Source: Chitinophagaceae bacterium
Lineage (GTDB): Bacteria > Bacteroidota > Bacteroidia > Chitinophagales > Chitinophagaceae
Assembly (NCBI GenBank): GCA_027484165.1
Contig: JAIXWH010000066.1
Location: 23,939 to 87,938 of the forward strand
Direction of reading: 5' to 3'
Length of the DNA stretch: 64,000 bases
Positions 1 through 10,700 of the stretch are shown one piece after another. Below the pieces are notes generated by a model. That model worked only from the letters and a program-made list of their open reading frames with translations, did no database searches and had not been told where the DNA came from. The position numbers and the translations under genes are program-made. Every line of letters starts with the position of its first letter. The first letter of the stretch is position 1.

Positions 1-108
1 GTGAAACTATTGGATGTTGATCCTAAGACCGGTAAATTCAAGCTGAGCAGAAAAGCGCTGATGCCAAAGCCTGAAGCTCCAGCAAAACCTCAGGGAGATA
101 ATAATTAA
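1..108 (+). CDS. pnp: polyribonucleotide nucleotidyltransferase, C-terminal end (truncated by window start)
   Basis: Open frame from base 1 to TAA at 106-108; [25 protein letters not shown] resembles the PNPase S1-domain end. Confidence 0.75.
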   Translation: MKLLDVDPKTGKFKLSRKALMPKPEAPAKPQGDNN

Positions 109-131
109 ACAGATATTAAAAATAAAACATC

Positions 132-167
132 AAGCTACAGTACTAAATAATACTGTAGCTTTTTTTT
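132..167 (+). terminator. intrinsic terminator after pnp
   Basis: AAGCTACAGTA-ctaaataa-TACTGTAGCTT, 11-bp perfect stem followed by a T-run. Confidence 0.85.
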
Positions 168-170
168 ACC

Positions 171-1010
171 ATGGAGTATATAGAAATCAAATTTGAAATA
201 GCTTCATCTGATGATTCTGAAATGATAGTCGCTTTAATGGATGACCTGAAATTTGAGGGATTTGAAGTAGGGGAAAGTCAGTTGAAAGGGTATATTAAAA
301 ATGATTATTTTGACCAAAATTTATTTAATAATTTAATTTATCAAAACAACATAAAATACTCTATATCAATATTAAAAGATAAAAATTGGAATGAAGTTTG
401 GGAGTCAGGATTTGACCCTGTAAATATTTTGTATCCAGGTTCAGATCGGATTTTTGCACATGTGAGAGCCTTTTTTCATGAGCCTTTTTCCAATGCCACA
501 TACGATTTACTGATAACACCTAAAATGAGTTTTGGTACAGGACATCATGCAACAACTTTTCAAATGATGCAGCAAATGTCATTAATTGATTTTTCAAGAA
601 GAAATGTGATTGATTTTGGATCAGGAACCGGATTGTTATCAGTTTTGGCTGAAAAAATGGGAGCTAATTCTGTTTTAGCTATAGATAATGACCCTTGGAG
701 TATAGAAAATTCAAAAGAGAACCTTGTTGCTAATCATTGTAAAAAAATTGAAATCGTACAAGCTGAAACATGTGTAATGCCTTTGAATAAAGCTGATATT
801 GTTTTAGCTAACATCAATTTGAATGTTATTATTACAAATTTGGATAATATCATTGATTCTTGTTTGCCTCAGTCTATAATTTTATTCAGTGGAATTTTGA
901 TTGATGATGAAGCCCAAATTACTAATGAATTGACTCGTAAATCAATTAAAATTAATAAGATAGAAAAGAAAGACAATTGGCTGTTTTTGCATTGTACTGC
1001 TCCTGAATAA
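171..1010 (+). CDS. prmA: ribosomal protein L11 methyltransferase
   Basis: SAM-binding VIDFGSGTGLLSVLAEKMGA; PKMSFGTGHHATT motif. Confidence 0.88.
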   Translation: MEYIEIKFEIASSDDSEMIVALMDDLKFEGFEVGESQLKGYIKNDYFDQNLFNNLIYQNNIKYSISILKDKNWNEVWESGFDPVNILYPGSDRIFAHVRAFFHEPFSNATYDLLITPKMSFGTGHHATTFQMMQQMSLIDFSRRNVIDFGSGTGLLSVLAEKMGANSVLAIDNDPWSIENSKENLVANHCKKIEIVQAETCVMPLNKADIVLANINLNVIITNLDNIIDSCLPQSIILFSGILIDDEAQITNELTRKSIKINKIEKKDNWLFLHCTAPE

Positions 1011-1083
1011 CAACGGTTTATTAATAAATTGTTAACTCTATTAATTTTTTCTGTAAATTTACATTCACGCTCAGAAGAAAATA

Positions 1084-1734
1084 ATGAAAGAAATACTCCT
1101 TATCCTTTTGGCTTATTTAATCGGTTCAATTCCAACCGCATTACTCATTAGCAAGAAATTTTTCGGTATCGACATAAGAGACTATGGTAGTGGTAACATG
1201 GGTGCAACAAATGCATTCAGGGTAATGGGGCCAAAATTTGGAACTATTATCATGATTTTGGATATTCTAAAAGGTATGTTGGCTGTAGGCCTTTTTTATT
1301 TTCTTCCTTACTATTTAACCAACGAATTAGATAGAACCAATTTTATGATGGCTCTCGGTCTATCTGCAGTAATGGGACATATTTTTCCCATTTTCGCCAA
1401 CTATAAAGGTGGAAAAGGTGTTGCAACACTTTTGGGAATGTTATTAGCAGTTCAGCCATTAGTTGCGTTATGCTGTGTTGGAGTGTTTGTTTTAGTTTTA
1501 TATTTAACCCGCTATGTATCTCTAAGTTCTATACTCGGAGCAATCATGTTGCCCGTTTCTGTTTTATGGATATGGAATGAACATGAATTATCGTACAGGA
1601 TTTTTGCTTTAATTGTTGCTTTTATAGTTATCATCACCCATCAAAAAAATATTGGAAGATTAATTAGAGGTGCTGAAAACAGAATCCCCATTCTAAAGCA
1701 TAGGGATAAAAAGAAATCATCCAATCGTAATTAA
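1084..1734 (+). CDS. plsY: glycerol-3-phosphate acyltransferase PlsY
   Basis: AYLIGSIPTALLISK, GSGNMGATNAFRVMG, GGKGVAT motifs. Confidence 0.93.
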   Translation: MKEILLILLAYLIGSIPTALLISKKFFGIDIRDYGSGNMGATNAFRVMGPKFGTIIMILDILKGMLAVGLFYFLPYYLTNELDRTNFMMALGLSAVMGHIFPIFANYKGGKGVATLLGMLLAVQPLVALCCVGVFVLVLYLTRYVSLSSILGAIMLPVSVLWIWNEHELSYRIFALIVAFIVIITHQKNIGRLIRGAENRIPILKHRDKKKSSNRN

Positions 1735-1737
1735 AGA

Positions 1738-2532
1738 ATGAAAATCAAGCATCTTTTTATCGTTTCAATAATACTATTATCCTGTAACAGAAATGCAATC
1801 ACTGGAAGAAATCAACTTTCTTTATTCAAAGAAGCAGATTTGCAGCAACAATCGCTTACCCAATACCGTAATTTTTTAAATACAAATAAAGTCCTTTCAA
1901 AAGAAAATAATAAGGATGCTGAAATGGTTACAAGGGTAGGTGCTAAAATTGCTCATGCCATTAATGAATATTACTCCAGTAAAGGATTAAGCAGTGAGTT
2001 GGTGGGTTACAAATGGGAATTTAATTTGGTAAAAAATGATGAAATTAATGCATGGTGTATGCCAGGAGGAAAAGTGGTTGTTTATACAGGCTTATTATCT
2101 GTTACACAAAATGAAGATGCACTCGCAATTGTTTTAGGTCATGAAATCACTCACGCAGTGGCTCATCATGGAAATGAAAGAATGAGTCAGGCAGCAATTG
2201 CACAGGGAATTCAAATTGCTGGTGATGCTTGGACAAAAAATAAGGAGCAAACTAATCAAATATTTAATTCTGTGTTTGCTCCCAGTGCACAAGTTGGATT
2301 TTTGTTGCCTAATTCAAGAAAACAAGAATACGAATCCGATCATTACGGCTTGATATTTGCTGCAATTGCAGGGTATAATCCTCAGGAAGCAATTTCGTTT
2401 TGGCAAAGAATGTCTAAATCAGGAGGGAAGAAGCCCCCAGAGTTTTTAGCGACGCACCCCTCTGATGAAAACAGAATTGCAAAACTTAAAGAGTATATGC
2501 AAGAAGCATTGAGATATCGCAAGAAAAACTAA
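1738..2532 (+). CDS. M48 family metallopeptidase, putative lipoprotein
   Basis: HEITHAVAHH zinc-protease motif; ESDHYGL; N-terminal lipobox-like LLSC. Confidence 0.88.
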   Translation: MKIKHLFIVSIILLSCNRNAITGRNQLSLFKEADLQQQSLTQYRNFLNTNKVLSKENNKDAEMVTRVGAKIAHAINEYYSSKGLSSELVGYKWEFNLVKNDEINAWCMPGGKVVVYTGLLSVTQNEDALAIVLGHEITHAVAHHGNERMSQAAIAQGIQIAGDAWTKNKEQTNQIFNSVFAPSAQVGFLLPNSRKQEYESDHYGLIFAAIAGYNPQEAISFWQRMSKSGGKKPPEFLATHPSDENRIAKLKEYMQEALRYRKKN

Positions 2533-2584
2533 CGGTAAAATTATATTTATTTTCATTTTATTTTGTATATAAGAAAATAAACAC

Positions 2585-2592
2585 TATCTTTG
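2585..2592 (+). promoter_or_regulatory. Bacteroidota-type -7 element TATCTTTG
   Basis: Matches TAnnTTTG, about 95 bp upstream of the likely start at 2688. Confidence 0.55.
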
Positions 2593-2687
2593 CATCCCTC
2601 CCTTTGAATGCAATTATTTTAGTAAGCCGATTTAAAAAAGGCTTTGCTAATTCAATATTGATTAATCACATAATTAATTCAAACATT

Positions 2688-3152
2688 ATGGCTATTCAAA
2701 CAGTATTAGAAAAATTGCAAATCAGCAACGAAAAAAATATTCTAGTTCAAGGTTTACCTTCTTCAATTGAAAAACAATTTATAAAGCTATCGTTTGCTAA
2801 AAGTGTAACTCCATTATTGAAGGTAAAAAAAATTGAATTTGCTCTAATCTTTGCAGTGAGTAAAAAGCAACTGACAGATATTTTAAATGAAGTGATGCCT
2901 TCTTTACAAGCTAACGCTAAACTTTGGATTTCTTATCCAAAGGCTACTGCAAAAATTGCAAGTGATTTATGCAGAGAACCACACTGGCAAGTTTTGGAAG
3001 ACCATTGTTTAGAAGCTATTCATCAAGTAGAATTGGATAATGTTTGGTGTGCTACACATTTCAAATTATCTGGCAATGTCAATTTGGACAACAATAGTAT
3101 TCCCCGTTACATGCTTATTGAGAAAGAAGTTATTGAAGAAGCAGTATTATAA
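2688..3152 (+). CDS. conserved hypothetical protein
   Basis: ORF 2604-3152; internal ATG at 2688 (MAIQTVLEKLQISNEKN) preferred because 2604 lies at the expected transcription start. Confidence 0.6.
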   Translation: MAIQTVLEKLQISNEKNILVQGLPSSIEKQFIKLSFAKSVTPLLKVKKIEFALIFAVSKKQLTDILNEVMPSLQANAKLWISYPKATAKIASDLCREPHWQVLEDHCLEAIHQVELDNVWCATHFKLSGNVNLDNNSIPRYMLIEKEVIEEAVL

Positions 3153-5084
3153 TTATTTGTAAATAACTGTTCCAATTTTTTTTGTGATTTCTGATTCCAA
3201 TTTTTTTAAGTGCTGGTGTGTTTGCATGCAAATCATTTGTTCGTTGCTATCTGCTGTCCTTTGCATTTCTTCTTGATTTTCTAATATGAGTCTTTTAATT
3301 TTTCTAAGCTGAAGGTAATTCATAGTTGATAAAACCTCTTCTTTATATAATTCCTCTCTTGTAGGTATATGTCCTTCATAATGTTCTTTCCATTTCGGAC
3401 TAATTTCTGATTGTACATCCATAATTTTTATAATCAATTCATTCAACTCTTTATCTTCATTGTAGAGAAAGTTTTTAACAGTAGGTTCTTCATCTTCTCT
3501 GTAAAGAGTTCTGTATAAATTGATTATTGTAACTAATTTCTTATTATCAATTAAATCCTCGAGTTCATCATAATAATTAAAAAAGTAATCAGCTACTTTT
3601 TGTTTGTCATCCCAGTCTTTCATTCCGAATTCAAGTAAACTTCTTACTAAGGCTTGTTCATGCAATTCATCCTTGGTTAATAAATCGCTTATTTCTATTT
3701 CAGGTTGCTGAAAGTTATCAGTTTCAGAGAAATCTATATTTGGTTTTGTATTCTTAAATTCTTCTTTGTTTATTTTTTCTCTGATAACTTTATTTACCAA
3801 GGCATTAAATCCAGACTCTTCCACTTTTAAAAGTTCTGATACTTTTTTGATGTAATCTTGTCTCTTTGTAAAATCTTCAGTCTTGTTTATTTTGGAAATG
3901 GTTTCAGCAATTTGATTAATTATTGCAGATTTTTTGGATGAATCATTTCCTGCATCTTTCAAAGCGATTTCAAGTTGAAATAAAATAAAATCTTTCTTTT
4001 CTGTTTTAACGAAATCAATGAATTCTGCTGCTCCGATTTTATTTACATAACTATCAGGATCTTCTTTGTCAGGAATCAAAACAAGTTTAACGTCCAAGCC
4101 TTCTTCCAAAGCTAAATCCAAACCTCTTAAAGCTGCTTTTATTCCGGCGCTGTCACCGTCGTAAATAATGGTGAGGTTCTTGGTGTATTTTTTTATTAAT
4201 CGCAGTTGATCAATAGTTAATGAAGTGCCACCACTCGCAACCACATTCTCAATACCTGCCTGATGTAAACTCACTACATCTGTATAGCCTTCAACTAGTA
4301 AGCACTCATCAGCTTTGTCAATAGCAGTTCTAGCAAAATATGATCCGTATAAAATTTTACTCTTGATGTATATTTCATTTTCAGGAGTATTAATGTACTT
4401 AGGTGCCTTGTCGTTTGATTTAATGATTCTCGCACCGAAGCCTAAAATTTTGCCACTTTGATTGTGAATTGGAAAAATTATTCTGCTTCGGTAGTTGTCC
4501 ATTAATTTTTCATCTCTGGAAACAACTAATCCTGTTTTAATCAATAAATCTTTGTTGTATTGGCCTTCTATTGCTGCTTTTGTAAAAGCATCTTTTGTAG
4601 ATGGGTTATATCCCAGTTGAAATTTCTCAATGGTTTGCGAATTGAATCCTCTTTCTTTAAGATAGCTCAATGCGATATCTGTGCCTTCTTCTGTATTTAA
4701 TAATGCATTTGAAAAGAAATCTTTAGCAAAGTTATTGATGATAAAAAGGCTATCGGATGTAAGTTGAATGGCTTTAAATTCAGGACTTGTTTCTGTTTCT
4801 TCTAGTTCAATATTGTATTTATTGGCCAACCATCTTAATGCTTCAACGTAACTGTATTTTTCATGATCCATTACAAATCCAATTGCATTGCCACTTTTTC
4901 CGCAACCAAAACATTTGTATATTTCTTTCGAAGGAGATACTGTAAATGAAGGTGTTTTTTCATGGTGAAAAGGACAGTTTCCTAAATAATTAGCACCGCG
5001 CTTTTTTAACTTTATGAAAGAACCAATGATATCTATAATATCAATTTGGCTTTGGATTTGTTGTATGGAATTTTGACTTATCAA
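3153..5084 (-). CDS. dnaG: DNA primase
   Basis: Zinc-finger CPFHHEKTPSFTVSPSKEIYKCFGCG and TOPRIM LLVEGYTDVVSLHQAG. Confidence 0.95.
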   Translation of the reverse strand: MISQNSIQQIQSQIDIIDIIGSFIKLKKRGANYLGNCPFHHEKTPSFTVSPSKEIYKCFGCGKSGNAIGFVMDHEKYSYVEALRWLANKYNIELEETETSPEFKAIQLTSDSLFIINNFAKDFFSNALLNTEEGTDIALSYLKERGFNSQTIEKFQLGYNPSTKDAFTKAAIEGQYNKDLLIKTGLVVSRDEKLMDNYRSRIIFPIHNQSGKILGFGARIIKSNDKAPKYINTPENEIYIKSKILYGSYFARTAIDKADECLLVEGYTDVVSLHQAGIENVVASGGTSLTIDQLRLIKKYTKNLTIIYDGDSAGIKAALRGLDLALEEGLDVKLVLIPDKEDPDSYVNKIGAAEFIDFVKTEKKDFILFQLEIALKDAGNDSSKKSAIINQIAETISKINKTEDFTKRQDYIKKVSELLKVEESGFNALVNKVIREKINKEEFKNTKPNIDFSETDNFQQPEIEISDLLTKDELHEQALVRSLLEFGMKDWDDKQKVADYFFNYYDELEDLIDNKKLVTIINLYRTLYREDEEPTVKNFLYNEDKELNELIIKIMDVQSEISPKWKEHYEGHIPTREELYKEEVLSTMNYLQLRKIKRLILENQEEMQRTADSNEQMICMQTHQHLKKLESEITKKIGTVIYK

Positions 5085-5220
5085 GGTGTAAATTTATTGA
5101 AATTTAACGAGAGTTCAATTCTTAAGTTTTGATAATAATTATTGTTTTAAAACAATAAAAAAGTTACTAATTCTCGTTTCTGAAATAAAATATCCAATAT
5201 CTTTATCAAAAAAAAATCTA

Positions 5221-6492
5221 ATGAAGAAACTATTCATCTTATGTGCACTATTTTTTACCCAATTGTTTTCGTATGCTCAGGATTTAGAAGATATCAATGA
5301 GATGCTTGGTAAAATGAAATACCAAGAAGCAAAAGAAGCAATTGATAAATACCTGCAAAATCCTAAAAAAGAAAAGGATGCAGAAGCTTGGTACTATAAA
5401 GGCAGGATTTACAGCTCTTTATCACAGCAGGAAAACATGGATCCCTCTCTATCATTTGAATTAAAAAATGAAGCTTTTGTTGCTTTTAAAAAGAACCAGT
5501 CATTAGATGCAAAAGACGTTCTACTATTGTTTGAGGGGTATAATTCATATTTGAATCTATATTCTGGATATTATGATTTGGGTTCTGTTTTTTTTGGTGC
5601 TAAGAAATATAAGGATGCAATCAATTCATTCAAAAAAGCGATTGATGTAAAAGATTATATTTTGATTAAAAAATATGAATATCCTGGAGTTAAATTATAT
5701 GCTTTAGATACATCAATTGTTTTTAACATCGCAATTTGTGCTTTGCAGGACAAAAATGAAGCAGAAGCGGTTAATTATTTTAAAATACTTGCTGATGCTA
5801 ATGTAGTAGCTGAAGGGTACAAAGATTTTTATGAGTTTGTTGCCGATTATTATGAAAGGAAAAATGAAGAGTCAAATTTGATTTCGTTTCTGAATAAAGC
5901 AAGAAAATTATATCCTGATGATGAAGTGTGGAATGATTTGGAAATCAAACAAGCTGGAAAAACAGGGGATGAAAAAATACTTTTTACAAAATATGAAGAG
6001 ATGATTGCGAAGCAACCTAATAGTTTTTTATTGACATACAATTATTCAGCTGAGTTGTACAATAAATTACATGGTAAAGATGCCGCAGAGGATGTAGATA
6101 GCTTAGCTTCTAATAAGTTGATTGAATACCTAAAAATCGCTATAAAAAATGAAGGAGAAAAAGATGTGTTAGCTACCATGCTTTTGACAAATCATCTTTA
6201 TAATACATCTGCTATAAAAATCAACTTGTCTAATATTATTAAGGGAAATAAACCTGCTGATATTAAACAAAAATCCTTGCTTAAATCACAATCTAACAAA
6301 TTAATGGATGATTGTATTGTATATGCAGAAAGAGTAGAATCTTTTTATACTAATCTGTCAAATAAAACTCCGATTCAAAAAGCAAATCTTAAAAAGGTGT
6401 TGAATTATCTTGAAGATATTTATGGTCTAAAAAAGAATGCAGCCAAATTGGCTGAATATCAAAAGAAGAATACCTCTTTTGAAAAATTATAA
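5221..6492 (+). CDS. TPR-containing secreted/periplasmic protein
   Basis: Signal peptide (MKKLFILCALFFTQLFSYAQ) and TPR-like helical repeats. Confidence 0.65.
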   Translation: MKKLFILCALFFTQLFSYAQDLEDINEMLGKMKYQEAKEAIDKYLQNPKKEKDAEAWYYKGRIYSSLSQQENMDPSLSFELKNEAFVAFKKNQSLDAKDVLLLFEGYNSYLNLYSGYYDLGSVFFGAKKYKDAINSFKKAIDVKDYILIKKYEYPGVKLYALDTSIVFNIAICALQDKNEAEAVNYFKILADANVVAEGYKDFYEFVADYYERKNEESNLISFLNKARKLYPDDEVWNDLEIKQAGKTGDEKILFTKYEEMIAKQPNSFLLTYNYSAELYNKLHGKDAAEDVDSLASNKLIEYLKIAIKNEGEKDVLATMLLTNHLYNTSAIKINLSNIIKGNKPADIKQKSLLKSQSNKLMDDCIVYAERVESFYTNLSNKTPIQKANLKKVLNYLEDIYGLKKNAAKLAEYQKKNTSFEKL

Positions 6493-6510
6493 ATTAAAAT
6501 TCGATCCAAT

Positions 6511-6539
6511 AAAAAGTCCCGAAAATTTCGGGACTTTTT
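6511..6539. terminator. bidirectional intrinsic terminator
   Basis: AAAAAGTCCCGAAA-a-TTTCGGGACTTTTT between convergent genes. Confidence 0.9.
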
Positions 6540-6547
6540 ATAAACTA

Positions 6548-7426
6548 TTAATCTCTACCACCCCTCATAAATACTCCACCGCCGCCTCGACCTCCAAACA
6601 TGTTCTGCATTTCTTTCATTGGTTTCATTTCCACATCCTTTGGAAGTTCAAATTCTTTTTCAGTTATATCTTTATCTAATTCAATTTTTGTAACCTCAAC
6701 TTCCATTCTTCTTCCTCTTCTCATATTCATCTCATAACGCATTACAAATCCATCCAACATTTCTAAGCCATTAAGAGTAGGGGCCATATTTCCCATCATG
6801 CCCGGCATGTTTGAAAAGCCTCCTGTTGAAAATAAATTATTGAATTTAATAGCTGGAGTGTACCAAAAAATAGAGCTGTCTTTTACTCCAAGAATTCTTG
6901 TAGTTACCAAATAGGCTTTTTTACAATCATATCCAGCAATTTTTTTACTTTCATTAGTATAGGCAATCTCAGTAGTGAATTTGCTTCTGTCTACTTGTGG
7001 TGCTTGTTTTTGAGTTGTATCTTTTTTTCTTCTTTCTGCCATCATACTGTCTCTTCTTTTTTGCATTTCCACTTGTTCATCATCAGTTACATAAAATCCC
7101 ATTTTATTACCCATCATTTCAAAAATTGTACTGGTTAATTTTTTATCATTGTCTCTATATATAGAACCTTTAGCAGTTTCAGACTTCATGTTTGTTTTAA
7201 CCATGTTGTCTTTTAAATAAGTTACAAACTTCGTTTCTCCATCCATCATATTTCTAAAATTAAAACCTCTTCCGCCTTCAGAATTATTTTGCATATTTTG
7301 AATTTCTTCATCTTCTGGTGCGATCACATTTGTGGTTGTACTGATAATAGCTTTGCTATATAATTTGGACTGTGCATTTACACCAAAAAATAAAAAAACT
7401 GATAAGCCCATTAGTAATAATCTCAT
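6548..7426 (-). CDS. GLPGLI family protein
   Basis: Secreted protein with conserved 'KKIAGYDCKKAYLVT...IFWYTPAI' arrangement; Gly/Arg-rich C-terminus. Confidence 0.7.
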   Translation of the reverse strand: MRLLLMGLSVFLFFGVNAQSKLYSKAIISTTTNVIAPEDEEIQNMQNNSEGGRGFNFRNMMDGETKFVTYLKDNMVKTNMKSETAKGSIYRDNDKKLTSTIFEMMGNKMGFYVTDDEQVEMQKRRDSMMAERRKKDTTQKQAPQVDRSKFTTEIAYTNESKKIAGYDCKKAYLVTTRILGVKDSSIFWYTPAIKFNNLFSTGGFSNMPGMMGNMAPTLNGLEMLDGFVMRYEMNMRRGRRMEVEVTKIELDKDITEKEFELPKDVEMKPMKEMQNMFGGRGGGGVFMRGGRD

Positions 7427-7685
7427 GTTGATAAGTTTTAGTTATAACACAAAAATAAGTGGGTTTTAATTTGATTTTTTTTATTTTGTCTACTATGCAC
7501 TAATTTTTATCAAAATTGTGATAAAACTGTGTATAAGAAGCTGCGTCAAAACTTAATGCCTTTGATATTTTGTTTTCAAATACATTAAATTTAAATTCGC
7601 TATTAAATAACAAATGCTATAAATTATAAATATGAAAAGGATTTTGGTGTTAGTTACTTTTTTAGTTAAAAACAATGTTTTAACG

Positions 7686-7693
7686 TAGGTTTG
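7686..7693 (+). promoter_or_regulatory. -7 element TAGGTTTG upstream of smc
   Basis: TAnnTTTG match 26 bp upstream of the GTG start. Confidence 0.5.
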
Positions 7694-7718
7694 TTCTCCA
7701 AAAATTAAATTAGAAAAA

Positions 7719-10700
7719 GTGCGTTTAAAGAGTTTAGAAATCAAAGGATTTAAAAGTTTTGCCGATAAAACCGTTCTCAATTTTGATGAAGGTATAACCG
7801 GAGTTATAGGCCCTAATGGTTGTGGTAAAAGTAATATCATCGACAGTATACGTTGGGTAATCGGAGAGCATAAAATCAGTAATCTCAGAAGTGAAAATTT
7901 GGAGAGTTTGGTTTTCAATGGCAGTAAAACCAGAAGTGCGAGCGGTTTGGCGGAAGTGAGTTTAACCTTCGAGAATACCAAGAATTTATTACCCACTGAA
8001 TTCAGTACTGTTACTATTTCTCGTAAATATTATAAAAGTGGAGAGAGCGAGTATCGTTTAAATGATGTTACCTGCAGGTTGAAAGATATTCATAATTTAT
8101 TTATGGATACAGGAGTAAGTACTGACAGTTATGCGATTATAGAATTGGGTATGGTTGATGACATCATCAAAGACAAAGAGAATAGTCGTAGAAAGATGTT
8201 GGAGCAAGCTGCCGGAATCACCATTTACAAGACAAGAAAAAAAGAAGCGAAGCTTAAGCTAGATGCAACAGAGCAGGATCTTGCTCGTATTGAAGATTTG
8301 TTATTTGAGATCAATAACCAATTAAAGAGTTTAGAGAGCCAAGCTAAAAAAGCAGAGAAGTATTTTGAAATTAAAAAAGAGTACAAAGAAATCAGTATCG
8401 AATTAGCCAAAGCTGCGTTGGAAGGATTTAATATTACTTATCGTGATTTAAATCAACAACAACAAGAAGAAGTGGATAAAAGAATTGAGTTGGAAACTTC
8501 TATTGCTAAAGAAGACGCTGCATTGGAACAAGAGAAGTTAGCTTTTATAGAAAAAGAAAAAGCGCTACAACTAAAACAACAGCATTTCAATGAAATGTTG
8601 GATAAGGTTCGTAATAAAGAAAATGAAAAAAGTTTAACAGCTCAGAGACTTCAGCATTTAAAAGAAAGAAAATTAAGTCTGGATGAATTTTTATTAAAAG
8701 CTGCCGGACAAAAAAGTGGTTTGGAAGAAAGTATCGGTTTTACAGGAAAGCAAATTCAGGAAGAGCAATTGAAGATAGAAGATTTGGAGAAAACACTTGA
8801 ACAATTAAAAACAGAAGTAGAGAACAAAAGAAAGCTATATGATGATCAGCGCGCAGCGATTGATTCATTGAGAAGAGAAAATCAAAATATCCAAAGAAAC
8901 CAATTTGATGCTGAAAAGAAAGTAGCTGTAGCAGATACCTCCATTCAAAATTTACAACGTTCCATCTCTCAGTTAGAAGAAGAGTTGTCTAATAGAACTG
9001 AACAATTGAAACAATTGGAGCAGGATAAGAAACAAAAAGAATCAGATTTGGATTTAGCTAAGAAAAGCTTGCATCAATTGCAGGAACAGCATGAATTTAC
9101 TAAAGAGCAAATTTTCCAAACTCAAAGTGTTTTAGAGGGATTAAGAAATAATCTGGCGGATGAAAATAGGAAATTTGATTCCAAAAAAAATGAACATGAC
9201 TTGCTGAAGAGTTTGGTTGATTCAATGGAGGGGTATCCAGAAAGCGTTAAGTTTTTAAATAAAAACTCTGGATGGAACCACAAAGCGCCTTTACTTTCTG
9301 ATGTAATTTATGTTAAGGAAGAATATAGGGCAGCTGTAGAAAATGTTTTAGATCCGTATTTGAATTACTATGTGGTTAATGATTTGAGCGAAGGTTTACA
9401 GGCAGTTCATTTATTGGATAACAACAAGAAAGGGAAAGCCAACTTTTTCCTTTTAGATAAATTCAAGAATATAGAAAGTGTTCAGCAGCCAGCAAATACT
9501 ATCAAAGCGTTGGATGTCATTGAAATCGATTCTAAATATGCATCTTTAGCACAATATTTATTAGGCAATGTTTTTATAGCCGAAAACGAAGAAGGATTAA
9601 ATGACGATAGCAATGCTATTATTTTAGAAAAGAGTGGAAAATTTGTAAAAGGAAAATACTCTTTAACTGGTGGTAGTGTTGGATTGTTTGAAGGAAAGAA
9701 AATTGGACGTGCGAAGAATCTTGAGAAGTTAGCAAAAGAAATTCAGGCTCAGGAAAAAATAGTTAATGAACTAAAAGCTGAGATTCAGTTAAAGCATAAT
9801 GAAGTAATCGCATTCAATACACAGTTGAAAGAAAATGCGATTAAACAAACTGAACAAGAAATTAATCAGTTTACTAATCAGGTATTTGCCTTACACAATA
9901 AAATTGAAAATTTAACCCATCAAAATACTTCAGCAACAACTCGATTGGAAGAATTGAACAAACAATTAAAATCCAATCATGATGCAATCGCAGATACTCG
10001 TATTGAATTATCCAAATTTAACGAAGAGTTGGAAGCGATGCAAAAGAAAATGGTTTTGGTTGAGGAGGATTATTCATCTGCTGAAGGTAATTACAATGCT
10101 GCCAATACTAATTTTAATGAAGGCAATCTGAATATAACGAGACAACAAAGTAAGATTGCATCTATCAATCAGGAATTGGAATTTAAAACAAACCAATTAG
10201 CTGATTTGGATGAACAAGTAACATCAAGCAATATTCAATTATCCGAATCAAACGAGAATATAAATGAGGCTTCACTTTCATTAAAAGAAATTGAAGAAGG
10301 ATTAGTGAAGCTTTTACATGATAAGGATGTCGAAGAAAAGAGCTTAAATGAAGCAGATCAAGATTACTACAATTTGAGAAATGTTTTATCTGAAAAAGAA
10401 AGTGAATTGAGGTTAAAACAGAAGTCAAAAGAAGGGATTGATCATTTGTTGAATGAGATTAAAGATCGTTTGACTGAATTGAAGTTGCAATTGGCTGGAA
10501 TGAAAGAGCGTTTGAATGTTGAATTTAAAGTAGATTTGGATGCAATTATAGATGAGCCAAGAACAACAGAGACGCCTTTAGAAGAGCTTCAGGATAAGAA
10601 TGAAAAAATGAAAAAGCGTTTGGAAAATATTGGCGAAGTGAATCCAACGGCAATAGAAGCGTTCACCGAAATGAAAAAGCGTTATGAATTCATTTTAGAA

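Noticed and set aside
2604-2687. N-terminal extension of the 2604-3152 ORF
   Set aside because: Starts about 12 bp after a TAnnTTTG element; the internal ATG at 2688 gives a more natural N-terminus.
6437-6679. 80-aa plus-strand ORF
   Set aside because: Spans the TPR gene end, a terminator hairpin and the antisense of the GLPGLI gene; not credible.
7553-7996. 147-aa minus-strand ORF
   Set aside because: Overlaps the smc N-terminus antisense and has a low-complexity hydrophobic translation; likely spurious.
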